A stretch of DNA of 64,000 bases. It comes from Photobacterium sanguinicancri. Lineage in GTDB: Bacteria; Pseudomonadota; Gammaproteobacteria; Enterobacterales; Vibrionaceae. A program made the position numbers and the translations under genes. Positions within the stretch are counted from its first letter, which is position 1. Every line of letters begins with the position of its first letter. This document shows, in pieces, positions 46,531 to 55,790 of this stretch. The notes beneath the pieces are model-generated. The model was not told the origin of the DNA and did not search any database. It saw nothing but the letters and a program-made list of their open reading frames with translations. The stretch spans positions 2,108,001 through 2,172,000 of the forward strand of contig NZ_AP024850.1 of NCBI RefSeq assembly GCF_024346675.1. Reading direction: 5' to 3'.

Positions 46531-46605
46531 ATGATTAATTATCAACCTTATACATTCAGAAACACACTTCGCCTGATAGGCAACTACGGGCTTATTCTTA
46601 TATAG
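46531..46605 (+). CDS. Possible 24-residue leader peptide upstream of gltS
   Basis: ATG 46531 follows AAAGGATAACAT, a good ribosome site. The frame MINYQPYTFRNTLRLIGNYG plus LILI ends at TAG 46603-46605. It is nearly 190 bases before gltS. It could be a leader peptide, a small protein or chance. Confidence 0.25.
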   Translation: MINYQPYTFRNTLRLIGNYGLILI

Positions 46606-46794
46606 ATAATTGATCTTGCAAGACCTTAACCTTAAAGAAAAAAGAGAATAGTGAATAAATCGCTGCAACTTTACTGCATTTTTTTACATAAACACGATGA
46701 CTGCTACACTATTAATGACTAATAGACAAGATAGGCAGGCTCACTTTTTGCCGTTAAAATTAGCCCTTAAGAAAAGTATGAAAAAGAAAACATT

Positions 46795-48018
46795 ATGAAC
46801 TCACTTATTCAAATAAATGAGCTTGAATCAATGCTCATTGCGATTATCGTGCTTTTTCTCGGCTACTTTATAAATAGCAAAGTAAAGGTTCTACGCAGGT
46901 ATAATATTCCGGAACCAATCGTAGGTGGCTTAATCGTTGCTATCTTCGTTGCTATTATGCATGCACAAGGTGTCGATATCGCTTTTAACGTTCCTTTAAA
47001 AGACACATTAATGCAGATGTTCTTTGCAACCGTTGGCTTAGCAGCAAGCTTCAAATTACTTGCTCAAGGCGGTTCACGCGTATTTTTGTTTCTTGGATTA
47101 GCAACTGCATTCATCATTATCCAAAATGGCGTGGGTGTTGGTTTAAGTTCACTTTTAGGCTTAGACCCATTACTAGGCCTAATTGTTGGCTCAATTACTT
47201 TATCTGGTGGTCACGGTACAGGTGCTGCTTGGTCACAAACATTTGCAAGTGAATATGGTCTACACACCTTAGAACTGTCTATGGCATCGGCTACATTCGG
47301 TTTAATCATGGGTGGTATTATTGGTGGGCCGATGGCACAACGCCTTATCAATAAATTCAACTTGAAGTCATCATTTGGCGATGGTCAAAAGCACCATATT
47401 GAACACCCAGACCTTGTAACTTACAGCGACAAAGAAGAAGACCGCATTACATCGAAAAATACGATTGAAGTGCTCTTTATCTTACTGATCTGTGTGGCTG
47501 GTGCTTCACATGTCAAAGATCTAGTCGATAGCTTTGGTATTAACTGGTTGCGTATTCCTGATTTTGTTTACGCCCTCTTTATTGGTGTGTTTATCACCAA
47601 CGTTTGTGAAGGAACAAAAGTCTACAAAGTAAACAGCGAAACCGTCGATGCTTTAGGCACAATTTCGCTCTCTCTATTCCTTGCTATGGCCCTTATGAGC
47701 CTGCAGCTATGGGAACTGATGGATCTAGCGTTACCAATGCTTATCATTTTAACGGTTCAGACGCTAGTTCTAGGGCTCTTCGCCTACTTTGTGACGTTCC
47801 GAGTTATGGGCTCTACCTACGATGCAGCAATCATTGCTGGCGGCCACTGTGGTTTTGGTATGGGCGCAACACCTACGGCCGTGATGAACATGGGATCATT
47901 AGTCTCTCGTAATGGTCCTTCACCACAGGCCTTTATGGTTGTACCTATTGTTGGCGCATTCTTTATTGATATTGCAAACCTGATTGTTCTGCAAGGTTAC
48001 ATTAGCTTTATCCAATAG
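46795..48018 (+). CDS. gltS: Sodium/glutamate symporter GltS
   Basis: This 407-residue ESS-family carrier has NIPEPIVGGL near residue 38, the first re-entrant loop GSITLSGGHGTGAAW, and a matching second one GGHCGFGMGATPTAV, the two-fold pseudo-symmetric ion and substrate site. It takes up L-glutamate with sodium. It is a single gene with an unusually long leader and a strong terminator. Confidence 0.93.
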   Translation: MNSLIQINELESMLIAIIVLFLGYFINSKVKVLRRYNIPEPIVGGLIVAIFVAIMHAQGVDIAFNVPLKDTLMQMFFATVGLAASFKLLAQGGSRVFLFLGLATAFIIIQNGVGVGLSSLLGLDPLLGLIVGSITLSGGHGTGAAWSQTFASEYGLHTLELSMASATFGLIMGGIIGGPMAQRLINKFNLKSSFGDGQKHHIEHPDLVTYSDKEEDRITSKNTIEVLFILLICVAGASHVKDLVDSFGINWLRIPDFVYALFIGVFITNVCEGTKVYKVNSETVDALGTISLSLFLAMALMSLQLWELMDLALPMLIILTVQTLVLGLFAYFVTFRVMGSTYDAAIIAGGHCGFGMGATPTAVMNMGSLVSRNGPSPQAFMVVPIVGAFFIDIANLIVLQGYISFIQ

Positions 48019-48042
48019 CATTTAACCCTGTAGCAATTGTTC

Positions 48043-48077
48043 AAAAAGCGCGTCTTTTATATAAGACGCGCTTTTTT
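48043..48077 (+). terminator. Terminator of gltS
   Basis: AAAAGCGCGTCTT/AAGACGCGCTTTT with a six-base loop is followed by T. Confidence 0.9.
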
Positions 48078-48267
48078 ATATCTCCGCTGGTATCCCCGCA
48101 AAGACTTTCCTCGCACGACGCGACAACCTTTGTCACGTCTCTCTTTACTACCAATTGCCCTATTTACAGCTATGCTTAACATGTTCACATGGGGTGCGTA
48201 GAAACACAGCAACTTCAATAATAAACACAGTAATCCTTCCGATAATATGTTTGACGGAGTAGCGACA

Positions 48268-48513
48268 ATGTTAGATGAAAATCACTCTCTTGCGATCGAG
48301 TTCCCTGAGCATCAAAACACCATACACCAACTTAAAATGGCTAACGCAAATTTCAAGTCGATGGCTGATCGGTATCATAAATTAGACCATGCAATACGAG
48401 GATTAGAAAACCAAAGCCTTCCCATTGGTGATACTAGCTTTAGCCAAATGAAGTTAGAAAGAGCACATTTAAAAGATAAAATCTTCGAGATCATAGGGCA
48501 GACAGATAAGTAG
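48268..48513 (+). CDS. YdcH/DUF465-family small protein (81 aa)
   Basis: GGAG lies nine bases before the ATG at 48268; an in-frame ATG at 48247 is earlier but lacks a site. Helical, charged, with the typical DUF465 pattern: EFPEHQNTIHQLKMANANFKSMADRYHKLDH at residues about 10-40 and LKDKIFEII at the end. Function is unknown in the family. It is a one-gene unit with a terminator. Confidence 0.75.
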   Translation: MLDENHSLAIEFPEHQNTIHQLKMANANFKSMADRYHKLDHAIRGLENQSLPIGDTSFSQMKLERAHLKDKIFEIIGQTDK

Positions 48514-48858
48514 CACTCTACTAACTGCTAGAGAAAGCCTATTCAGCTGCAAGTAATTTTGCTTTAGTTGTAACATTATATTTTGACAAAACATGCTTAA
48601 ACTACACACTCGAGTCAAACCTGCCAGCTAACCACCTACTGTAGCTGGCTTTTTTTCGATAGCACCTAAAAGCCCTCTCAATGAAGATAATATTACAATT
48701 GTAACATTGTATGTATCTGACACTTTTCACCATCTTTTATTGATAGAATCCGCGCGCTTAAAACGAGATATTCAACTTTTGTTGAAAATGTTTAATTTTT
48801 TTAGAACTGTTTTGGATAGCCATGTTAATGGTGTCCATTGCGCGTATTGAGAGTAAGA
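48514..48858. other. 345-bp gap after the DUF465 gene
   Basis: The terminator at 48622-48657 is followed by an AT-rich promoter stretch for the MFS gene. No other structure is seen. Confidence 0.55.
48622..48657 (+). terminator. Terminator of the DUF465 gene
   Basis: GCCAGCTA/TAGCTGGC with an eleven-base loop is followed by seven T. Confidence 0.85.
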
Positions 48859-50091
48859 ATGAAAAAGTTTGATAGAGCTATGCAAATCCTAGTTGCTGGA
48901 TTATGCATCAACTTGTGTATGGGTATCCTATACGCATGGAGTGTATTCAAAAAAGCATTGGTTGTAGATTTAGGTTGGTCAAATGCTGACGCATCAATGC
49001 CTTATACAGTAGCCATCATTACTTTTGCTCTTTCTCTTCTGGTTGCTGGTATCTTGCAAGATCGCATGGGTCCACGCCGCGTTCTTATCATGGGTGCTGT
49101 AATGGTTGGCCTTGGTATGATTGCGTCAAGCTTTGCGACTACTCCTCTAATGCTAGTACTCACTTTTGGCGTACTAACAGGCTGTGGTATCGGCTTTGGC
49201 TACGCATGTTTAAGCCCTGCAGCTATGAAGTGGTTCCACCCTTCTAAGAAAGGCCTTGTGAATGGTCTTATCGCCGCTGGTTTCGGTCTAGCCGCTGTTT
49301 ACCTTGCACCATTAACATCAGCACTGATCGCACAGTACGGTATTAACACGAGCTTCCTTATCCTAGGTTGTGCAGTTCTTGTTATTGCAGTGCCACTTGC
49401 ATTTACTATTAACAACCCACCAGCGGATTACACACCAGAACTTCCAGCGGGTCTTACTGGCGATGCAGCGAAAGCAAGCAAGCCTGTAGATATCAACTGG
49501 CGTGGCATGCTTAAAACACCACAGTTTTACTCTCTATGGTTCATGTTCGCGTTAGCGTCTTCTGCTGGTCTTATGGTCATCGGTAACATTACGTCTATCG
49601 CATCACTACAAGCTGATATTGCAGATGCCGCTTACCTTGTTGTTATTCTTGCAATCTTCAACTCTGGTGGCCGAATTGCAGCTGGCATCCTGTCTGATAA
49701 AATTGGCGGTGTTAAAACACTGATGCTTGCTTTTATCATGCAAGGTATCAACATGGTTATGTTCGCTACTTTCCAAAGTGATTTCACACTAATGATTGGT
49801 GCAGCAGTAGCGGGTGTTGGTTACGGTACCCTTCTAGCGGTATTCCCATCTATCATTGCTGATTTCTACGGCCTTAAGAACTACGGTGCTAACTACGGTG
49901 TACTTTACACTGCTTGGGGTATCAGTGGTTTCATCGGTCCTGTACTTGCTGCTGTTGCAGTAGATACCACAGGTACTTACACAATGGCATACACTATCTG
50001 TGCTGCAATGGTAGGTGTTGCTATCTTCCTATCATTCATCACTAAGCCTGTAGATGCTGAAGCGCTAGAGAAGAAACTAGCGAACGCGTAA
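48859..50091 (+). CDS. OFA-family MFS transporter (oxalate/formate antiporter-like)
   Basis: The 410-residue protein starts at ATG 48859 after GAGAGTAAG; the frame extends a few codons further but lacks a site. About twelve helices. LCMGILYAWSVFKKAL in TM1 and the DRMGPRRVLIMGAV motif A mark the OFA subfamily, whose members move small carboxylates such as formate, oxalate, lactate or pyruvate (YhjX-like). Substrate not determinable. Ends with a strong terminator. Confidence 0.82.
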   Translation: MKKFDRAMQILVAGLCINLCMGILYAWSVFKKALVVDLGWSNADASMPYTVAIITFALSLLVAGILQDRMGPRRVLIMGAVMVGLGMIASSFATTPLMLVLTFGVLTGCGIGFGYACLSPAAMKWFHPSKKGLVNGLIAAGFGLAAVYLAPLTSALIAQYGINTSFLILGCAVLVIAVPLAFTINNPPADYTPELPAGLTGDAAKASKPVDINWRGMLKTPQFYSLWFMFALASSAGLMVIGNITSIASLQADIADAAYLVVILAIFNSGGRIAAGILSDKIGGVKTLMLAFIMQGINMVMFATFQSDFTLMIGAAVAGVGYGTLLAVFPSIIADFYGLKNYGANYGVLYTAWGISGFIGPVLAAVAVDTTGTYTMAYTICAAMVGVAIFLSFITKPVDAEALEKKLANA

Positions 50092-50178
50092 TACTCCTGC
50101 TGTGATTGCAGAGTTATTTGATTACATAAGCTATTTAATAACTTGGTTGTGTGACTGCATAGCAATCCAGTAAAAAAT

Positions 50179-50216
50179 TAAAGCCCAGATACTCTTCAGT
50201 ATTTGGGCTTTTTTAT
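50179..50216. terminator. Terminator between the converging MFS and PAP2 genes
   Basis: AAGCCCAGATACT/AGTATTTGGGCTT with a CTTC loop, T run on plus; read on minus it also ends in a T-containing run. Confidence 0.85.
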
Positions 50217-50262
50217 CGCTACTTAAACCAATGATTATTTATACCAATTTGGGTTGGTATTA

Positions 50263-51561
50263 TTAGAAACGATTAGCAAACGTCAGCGCAAAAGCTTGGC
50301 TATCATATACAGCATTGAACGCACTATTACTAAAGCTTGAGTCGGCATAAACATATTTAATGCCCATGTCCCACTGGTTATTCAACTTATAATTCACCCC
50401 GCCTTCAGCTTCAATATAACTATCTGTCGACCACTTTTGGTACTGCCCTTTCGCAACCAACGACAAACTATCTGTTATCTCATAGTCAAGTTTCATCGCC
50501 AGGTTTGGCATTAAGCGCCAACTATCTTCTTTCGCGTAATTACCACCGTTCTTATCATCATCCATTTGAAGTGATAACAAGTGATAGTAGATGCCCAAAC
50601 CAAGGTCGACATGCAATGCATCTAATGGCTGGTAACCTTTATATACCGTACCACCTAGCTTAATATGCTGAAAATTAGCCAGCACTTCTTGCCCTTGCTG
50701 ATATTTATTTTTTCCTAACTTTTGATCAGCAGCAATCACGCCACGTTCACGAGAATCGGTACTGTTTAAATAAATCTCTGCATGATTGTTATTACTCAGC
50801 ACATGTTGGTAGTTCATATATACAAATGGCTTAAATTCTCGCTCGAATTCAGGTGCTTCTGTAAATGCCTGCCCAGCAACCAAAGCACCTCCATCTGTCG
50901 TATTCCCCCCTAGCCCTAACTCAAAACGGCTATCATAATGCGTTGGCAATACTGGCTGCGCTCCACGCTCTGTACGTTCCGTATTAAAGGCTGCATTGTT
51001 TATTTGTATATTGACACCAACGCCACCATCAACAGCCATTGAACTCACTTGGATATTTTCATCAAAATAGGGTGAGACAAAATATTGATTAACTAAAATT
51101 GAGATACCTGCTGATGCCATAACATCATCGACATGATGACGTTTACCATGCACACGGCTGTAAGCCACAAAAGTAGCAGCGCCATATGCAGGAATACCCC
51201 ATGCAGAGCCATAGCGAGACTGTAGAAACGCAGCGCCACTGAAAGCTGCGGCAGTATGTCCTGAAGGGAAAGAACTGGTCCCTAGTTCATTAGGGCGCTG
51301 GCGTTCTGTCGATTTTTTAAGCCCCTCAACAATTGTTGCACTAACGATTGTTGAGTAAGTCACTTGCTTTGCACCTTCCCAATCATCATGCATCCAAGCA
51401 GCAAATAAGCCAGCGGCTGGCACCATAATTTGCAGTACATCACCAGCGACGACAATATCATCCTGTACGGAAGAGTTAATTTGGTTTGAAGCAATTGCCT
51501 GCGAAGTAGCAGGAAGCGTCACTGCTGCCCCTACGAGTAAAGAAATAATTGTTTTTTTCAT
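50263..51561 (-). CDS. PAP2-family phosphatase fused to a C-terminal beta-barrel-like domain
   Basis: This 432-residue protein has a signal peptide (residues 1 to about 25). The PAP2 phosphatase core carries all three motifs: KSTERQRP (83-90), FPSGH (98-102) and SRVHGKRHHVDD (135-146). From about residue 175 to the end it switches to beta-strand-rich sequence with short polar turns, and finishes SQAFALTFANRF with terminal Phe, like an outer-membrane barrel. Ordinary PAP2 proteins are six-helix membrane enzymes of about 200-250 residues, so the second half is extra. It might act on lipid A or undecaprenyl-pyrophosphate-like lipids at the outer membrane, but this is inference. Confidence 0.75.
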   Translation of the reverse strand: MKKTIISLLVGAAVTLPATSQAIASNQINSSVQDDIVVAGDVLQIMVPAAGLFAAWMHDDWEGAKQVTYSTIVSATIVEGLKKSTERQRPNELGTSSFPSGHTAAAFSGAAFLQSRYGSAWGIPAYGAATFVAYSRVHGKRHHVDDVMASAGISILVNQYFVSPYFDENIQVSSMAVDGGVGVNIQINNAAFNTERTERGAQPVLPTHYDSRFELGLGGNTTDGGALVAGQAFTEAPEFEREFKPFVYMNYQHVLSNNNHAEIYLNSTDSRERGVIAADQKLGKNKYQQGQEVLANFQHIKLGGTVYKGYQPLDALHVDLGLGIYYHLLSLQMDDDKNGGNYAKEDSWRLMPNLAMKLDYEITDSLSLVAKGQYQKWSTDSYIEAEGGVNYKLNNQWDMGIKYVYADSSFSNSAFNAVYDSQAFALTFANRF

Positions 51562-52369
51562 TTGAGTTTTTATATTACGTGTAATTATTATCGAAATAAT
51601 TCCCTCAACGCATAGAGCGCTGTATTAACTGAGTGCGATAAGGGAAATAATGCGTTTTTTATTTAACAAAGAAATATTACAAGAAGATAACATAAGCAGA
51701 CAAGCTGAAATTTACATTCAATCATACTTTAATTTAATAATGTGGATATCAGTGTGAGCTGGTAAAATAAGCGTATATTTGCAAGATCATTTATATAAAC
51801 CCTGATGTATATTGCTTCTCTCCAAGATTATCATTTCGTTGTTGTTTGATTTTTAAACAACCATGGCAGGTTCCATTACATTTTAATACGTCTTTAGGCT
51901 CACTATTATTTTCAATAGTCCGTGCTTTTTATCTTCCTCTTTGCGTACTTTTGTACCTTCACCTTATTACTACTTTAGAGTTAAGGTAAAGTAGTAATCT
52001 TTCTTGAAGATCTTAAATTTGCTAACAGGTCTCACTTATCGTTTAACTGTCATCCATCTCGCAGTCTACTAATTTAAATACCCCTAAAATAATCACATTT
52101 ACAAGTCATCATAATATTAATACTTATTATAATTTGTAAGACCCGCTAACGAATATCAAGCACCTATACCATTTTCATACAACACCTGCTATTAAATCTA
52201 ATACCCTATTTCATTTTCAATACGATTCTTAAACTTCTTAATACTTATGCTATACCTTTTATTCAGTTGGTATCAATATTAATAACTGAAACTCAATTAA
52301 TCAGTCATTCTTAAATAGCTGGTAACAGCTAAACATAATAATAATTTCTACATAAGTTTGGGAATGGCT
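51562..52369. other. 808-bp AT-rich divergent spacer
   Basis: It separates the PAP2 and di-haem peroxidase genes. The most notable element is a perfect inverted repeat ATTACTACTTT/AAAGTAGTAAT (51966-51998). No protein frame is convincing. Confidence 0.55.
51966..51998. repeat. Perfect 11-bp inverted repeat in the divergent spacer
   Basis: ATTACTACTTT (51966-51976) and AAAGTAGTAAT (51988-51998) have an eleven-base loop and are followed by CTTTCTTG. It may be the terminator of an unannotated small RNA or a regulator site; it does not lie at the end of any called gene. Confidence 0.55.
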
Positions 52370-54685
52370 ATGAAAAATAATAACTATCTAAATAAACGAT
52401 TGCTCTGCGCAATAATTTCCTCAAGCCTTTTAACAGCACCATTGGCTTACGCTGAAGTATCTCATCACCCCGATCCGCAACCGACGCCCCCCCCCCTCCC
52501 CAGTAATTCACTGAAAGGCGTTGCGCCACCTGAAGTACCTGGCATAGAGCGTTATGTCAAAGATAAAAAAGCGGCCATCAAATTAGGTAAGGCACTATTT
52601 TGGGATATGCAAGCTGGTAGTGAGGGACAGAGTTGTGGTTCATGCCACTTCAGTGCTGGTGCGGATAATCGAGTGAAAAACCAAATAAGCCCAAGCGTAT
52701 TACACGAACGCGATGGCATGGCACGTAAATACAATATGCCAAGTTTCCCTTATATGGGGTCTGGCAAAGACGGCGGCCCTAACTACACACTTACCTCTGA
52801 TGACTTCCCTCTTTATAGGTTGGCCGATGAAAAAAATCGTAATTCTGAAATCTTATACGAAACCGATGATGTCGTATCATCACAAGGGGTAACACCGACA
52901 GAGTTTGTTTCTCTCGGTTTTTTTGGTCTCGATGAAAAGTGTGAAAATGTTGAAGATGTATTCCATGTAAACGGTATGAATACCCGTCGGGTTGAGCCAC
53001 GTAATACACCTACTGTTATTAATGCCGTTTTTAACTTCCGTAATTTATGGGATGGACGTGCCAATAACATCTTTAACGGTGTAGACCCATTTGGACGACG
53101 AAATACTGAAGCAAAAGTACTTCGCTTCGACTTAAAATATGGTCGCTTAGAGCACGAAACCGTTAACCTCAAAAACTCCAGCCTTGCGTCTCAGGCCGTC
53201 GGACCAGCAGTAGACGAATTTGAGATGGCTTGTGGCGGAAAAACATTCCAACATATTGGACGTAAGTTACTAAACACGACACCACTAGCATTGCAACAAG
53301 TCGATCCTAAAGACAGTGAGCTGGGCTGGTTATCAGCCTATCCAGCAAAAGGCTTGAATACCAATTATCGTACTTTGATTATGGAAGCGTTTAATCGCGA
53401 ATATTGGATGAGTCCGACGGGTAAAAATGGCTTTAGCCAGATTGAGAATAATTTCTCTTTATTCTGGGGACTCGCTATTCAGCTTTATCAAAGTACGCTC
53501 ATTTCGGATGACACCCGCTTTGACCGCTTTTTAGATGGTGATACGCAGGCACTTTCGATTGCTGAAACACGAGGTGCTGGTGTCTTCTTTGGCCAAGGCC
53601 TTTGTGTACGATGCCATGGTGGCTTAGTGTTTACCGCAGCCGCTCAAGAGATCATTCCTGATAACTTCCGTGGGGAGCTTGTCGACAGAATGATCATGAG
53701 TGACAACAACAAAGCCCTGTACGACACAGGATTTTACAACATTGGCGTTCGTCCAACCGAAGAAGATCTTGGTCTTGGTCGTACCGACCCACATGGTTAT
53801 CCACTGTCGTTTACTCGTCAGTTACAACAAGGGCTGGATGGCGATCATATACCCGATGAGTTCGATATCGACAGCGATCGATTTGGCATCGATCCAGGTG
53901 TTCCAGCTGGTAAAGGTGAAACAAACGCAATTGATGGCGCCTTTAAAGTGCCGGGACTACGTAATGTCGAATTAACAGGCCCGTACATGCACAACGGCAG
54001 TATGTCTACATTGACACAAGTTGTAGAGTTCTATAACCGTGGCGGTAACAGCCGTGATTTACCTGATGGTTCGAATACGACTGCGTTTGGTGATATTGAC
54101 TCTAACCTCGACCGCGATATCAGACCACTAGGACTAAATGAGCAGCAAATATCCGACCTTGTTGCTTTCCTTAAAGCCTTAACCGATGAACGTGTTCGCT
54201 GGGAGCAAGCCCCATTTGATCACCCTCAACTGTATGTACCCAACGGCCATATTGGTGATGAATATTCAGTTAGTGTAAACCATGAAGGACGAGCAGAAAC
54301 AGACTGGCTTGAGATCCCTGCCGTTGGTGCAGATGGACGAGCGGCTAAAGGTTTACCAGCGTTAGAACCTTTCCTCACTGCCAGCACCACAGATCCTGTG
54401 CCCAATGGTCCTAAAGCCATAGATGACAGTGCGAAAGGCCCTTTTTATAAGGCTATCACGATAAACGTACTCGATAATGACGTATCAGACCTACCGCTAG
54501 ATATTGGCTCCGTCGAAATAATTGATAAGCCAAAATCAATGACAGGTAAAGTGATCAATCACCTTGATGGTACTGTAAGCTATAAAGCAAACAAGAACAA
54601 AAATGTGACCATCACTTACCGTGTGAAAGACACAGCGGGTAATGTGTCTAACATTGCGACTATTCAGGTTAAAACTCACTGGTAG
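52370..54685 (+). CDS. Di-haem cytochrome c peroxidase-like protein with Ig/cadherin-like C-terminus
   Basis: The protein is 771 residues from ATG 52370 (GGGA upstream; ATG 52364 is a close alternative). A signal peptide (to about residue 26) is followed by a Pro-rich linker read from a ten-base C tract (52487-52496). Two haem sites, C89-H93 in CGSCH and C412-H416 in CVRCH, define a MauG/CcpA-type peroxidase. An Asp-rich segment (DHIPDEFDIDSDRFGID) near residue 500 looks calcium-binding, followed by PGLRNVELTGPYMHNGSM, a typical peroxidase region. The last 90 residues (ITINVLDNDVSDLPL ... GTVSYKANKNKNVTITYRV) resemble a bacterial Ig or cadherin-like domain. It could detoxify peroxide or modify a surface protein. 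Confidence 0.82.
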   Translation: MKNNNYLNKRLLCAIISSSLLTAPLAYAEVSHHPDPQPTPPPLPSNSLKGVAPPEVPGIERYVKDKKAAIKLGKALFWDMQAGSEGQSCGSCHFSAGADNRVKNQISPSVLHERDGMARKYNMPSFPYMGSGKDGGPNYTLTSDDFPLYRLADEKNRNSEILYETDDVVSSQGVTPTEFVSLGFFGLDEKCENVEDVFHVNGMNTRRVEPRNTPTVINAVFNFRNLWDGRANNIFNGVDPFGRRNTEAKVLRFDLKYGRLEHETVNLKNSSLASQAVGPAVDEFEMACGGKTFQHIGRKLLNTTPLALQQVDPKDSELGWLSAYPAKGLNTNYRTLIMEAFNREYWMSPTGKNGFSQIENNFSLFWGLAIQLYQSTLISDDTRFDRFLDGDTQALSIAETRGAGVFFGQGLCVRCHGGLVFTAAAQEIIPDNFRGELVDRMIMSDNNKALYDTGFYNIGVRPTEEDLGLGRTDPHGYPLSFTRQLQQGLDGDHIPDEFDIDSDRFGIDPGVPAGKGETNAIDGAFKVPGLRNVELTGPYMHNGSMSTLTQVVEFYNRGGNSRDLPDGSNTTAFGDIDSNLDRDIRPLGLNEQQISDLVAFLKALTDERVRWEQAPFDHPQLYVPNGHIGDEYSVSVNHEGRAETDWLEIPAVGADGRAAKGLPALEPFLTASTTDPVPNGPKAIDDSAKGPFYKAITINVLDNDVSDLPLDIGSVEIIDKPKSMTGKVINHLDGTVSYKANKNKNVTITYRVKDTAGNVSNIATIQVKTHW
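52487..52501 (+). repeat. Poly-C tract inside the peroxidase gene
   Basis: Ten C (52487-52496), one T, then four C (52498-52501). It encodes the PPPLP linker just after the signal peptide. Slippage would shift frame near the start of the protein. Confidence 0.7.
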
Positions 54686-54756
54686 TTGGCATACACATAC
54701 CTCACTTTGACGTAACTTAAACGATGAGGCGATATTAGGAGCCATTAAAAGCGATT

Positions 54757-54785
54757 AAGCCGCTGATAGATATCATCAGCGGCTT
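54757..54785. terminator. Terminator between the peroxidase and cobO-like genes
   Basis: AAGCCGCTGAT/ATCAGCGGCTT around a short loop, with modest T-rich flank; it can serve both converging genes. Confidence 0.7.
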
Positions 54786-54839
54786 ACTTGTTTTCATCAA
54801 CACTGGGATTTTTAGACGACACTAAGCGAACTGCAGTAA

Positions 54840-55454
54840 TTAAAACTCGATGCCCTTTCGCGCTTTCAACCCTATTTGCAAACCATGTTTGACACAATCG
54901 ACACGCGACACTGTATCTGCGTATTCGCGCAACTTACGATGAGCAGCCCTACCCGTTAAAATAACAGACTGATTAGCAGGACGCGCTTCAAAAGCGGCGA
55001 TCATCTCATCGACATCAAGGTGCTTACGCGCCACCATATAAGTGACTTCATCGAGTAACAGAACATCTATACCTGGGTCATTCAAAAATGTTAACGTTTG
55101 TAGCCACACTTCTCGTGCTCGAACACGTTCCCGTTCAGCACAATAACCCTCTTTAAATGAGCACCCTGTATTCATAGTGACGACAGGTACACCCAATTGC
55201 TGCAAAAGGTTACGCTCACCACTTTCAGCGTCACCTTTCAAATACTGAACAACCGCACAGCCTTGGCTATGACCCAAGGCTCTGAAGATCATACCAAAAC
55301 CTGAACTGGTTTTTCCTTTGCCATTACCTGTTAGTACTAACACCCGCCTTTTATCATCAACAGCAAGATCAGATTTTTCATGAACTTTCATCTTCATCAC
55401 TTTATGCCGTGCTGTTTGTTGCGCTAACTTATTTTTTTCTTCAATGGGAAGCAT
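54840..55454 (-). CDS. cobO: Cob(I)yrinic acid a,c-diamide adenosyltransferase (BtuR/CobO)
   Basis: This 204-residue ATP-dependent corrinoid adenosyltransferase has P-loop GNGKGKTSSGFG, conserved GCAVVQYLKGD, and catalytic-region DVLLLDEVTYMVAR (Walker B-like). It makes adenosylcobalamin from cob(I)alamin or cobyrinic diamide, consistent with salvage. It is encoded alone on the minus strand. btuR is an equivalent name in enterics. Confidence 0.9.
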   Translation of the reverse strand: MLPIEEKNKLAQQTARHKVMKMKVHEKSDLAVDDKRRVLVLTGNGKGKTSSGFGMIFRALGHSQGCAVVQYLKGDAESGERNLLQQLGVPVVTMNTGCSFKEGYCAERERVRAREVWLQTLTFLNDPGIDVLLLDEVTYMVARKHLDVDEMIAAFEARPANQSVILTGRAAHRKLREYADTVSRVDCVKHGLQIGLKARKGIEF

Positions 55455-55790
55455 AACTCGCCTTTGGTTCTATTTTAAATCAATATAGCAACTTGTGTCT
55501 AAATGGAGCAAGTAAATTTAACTCCCACTCTAATCAACTGAATATAATAGATAAATTCCAAGATACTTATTAAGTATTACGCGCCTATTAATGCTCCAAC
55601 TAAAACCATTTATTCACGCCCCACCTGCCATTCACAAGCTGTTAATACAAAGCATTAAGCTTACATATCGCTAAATCATCCATTTATAAAGTTAATGTAA
55701 AATATCTCAGCATAATAACAGGTAGAAAACCTGCAAAAAAAAATAGAAAAAAGTCACTTTTTATTAATAACTTACACTAGAGGGAACACC
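55455..55790. other. 336-bp divergent spacer between cobO and the chemoreceptor gene
   Basis: It is AT-rich promoter-like sequence for two divergent genes. I see no strong operator, hairpin or frame. Confidence 0.5.

Larger units (their letters stand above)
46048..46794. other. 747-bp AT-rich gap upstream of gltS
   Basis: After a terminator it holds a structured region (46417-46488) with a GC-rich closing stem in AT-rich surroundings and a 24-codon frame with a good ribosome site (46531-46605). The rest shows no clear feature. Confidence 0.5.

Noticed and set aside
46444..46668. 74-codon minus-strand frame in the gltS spacer
   Set aside because: AT-rich, no ribosome site, and unusual composition; probably chance.
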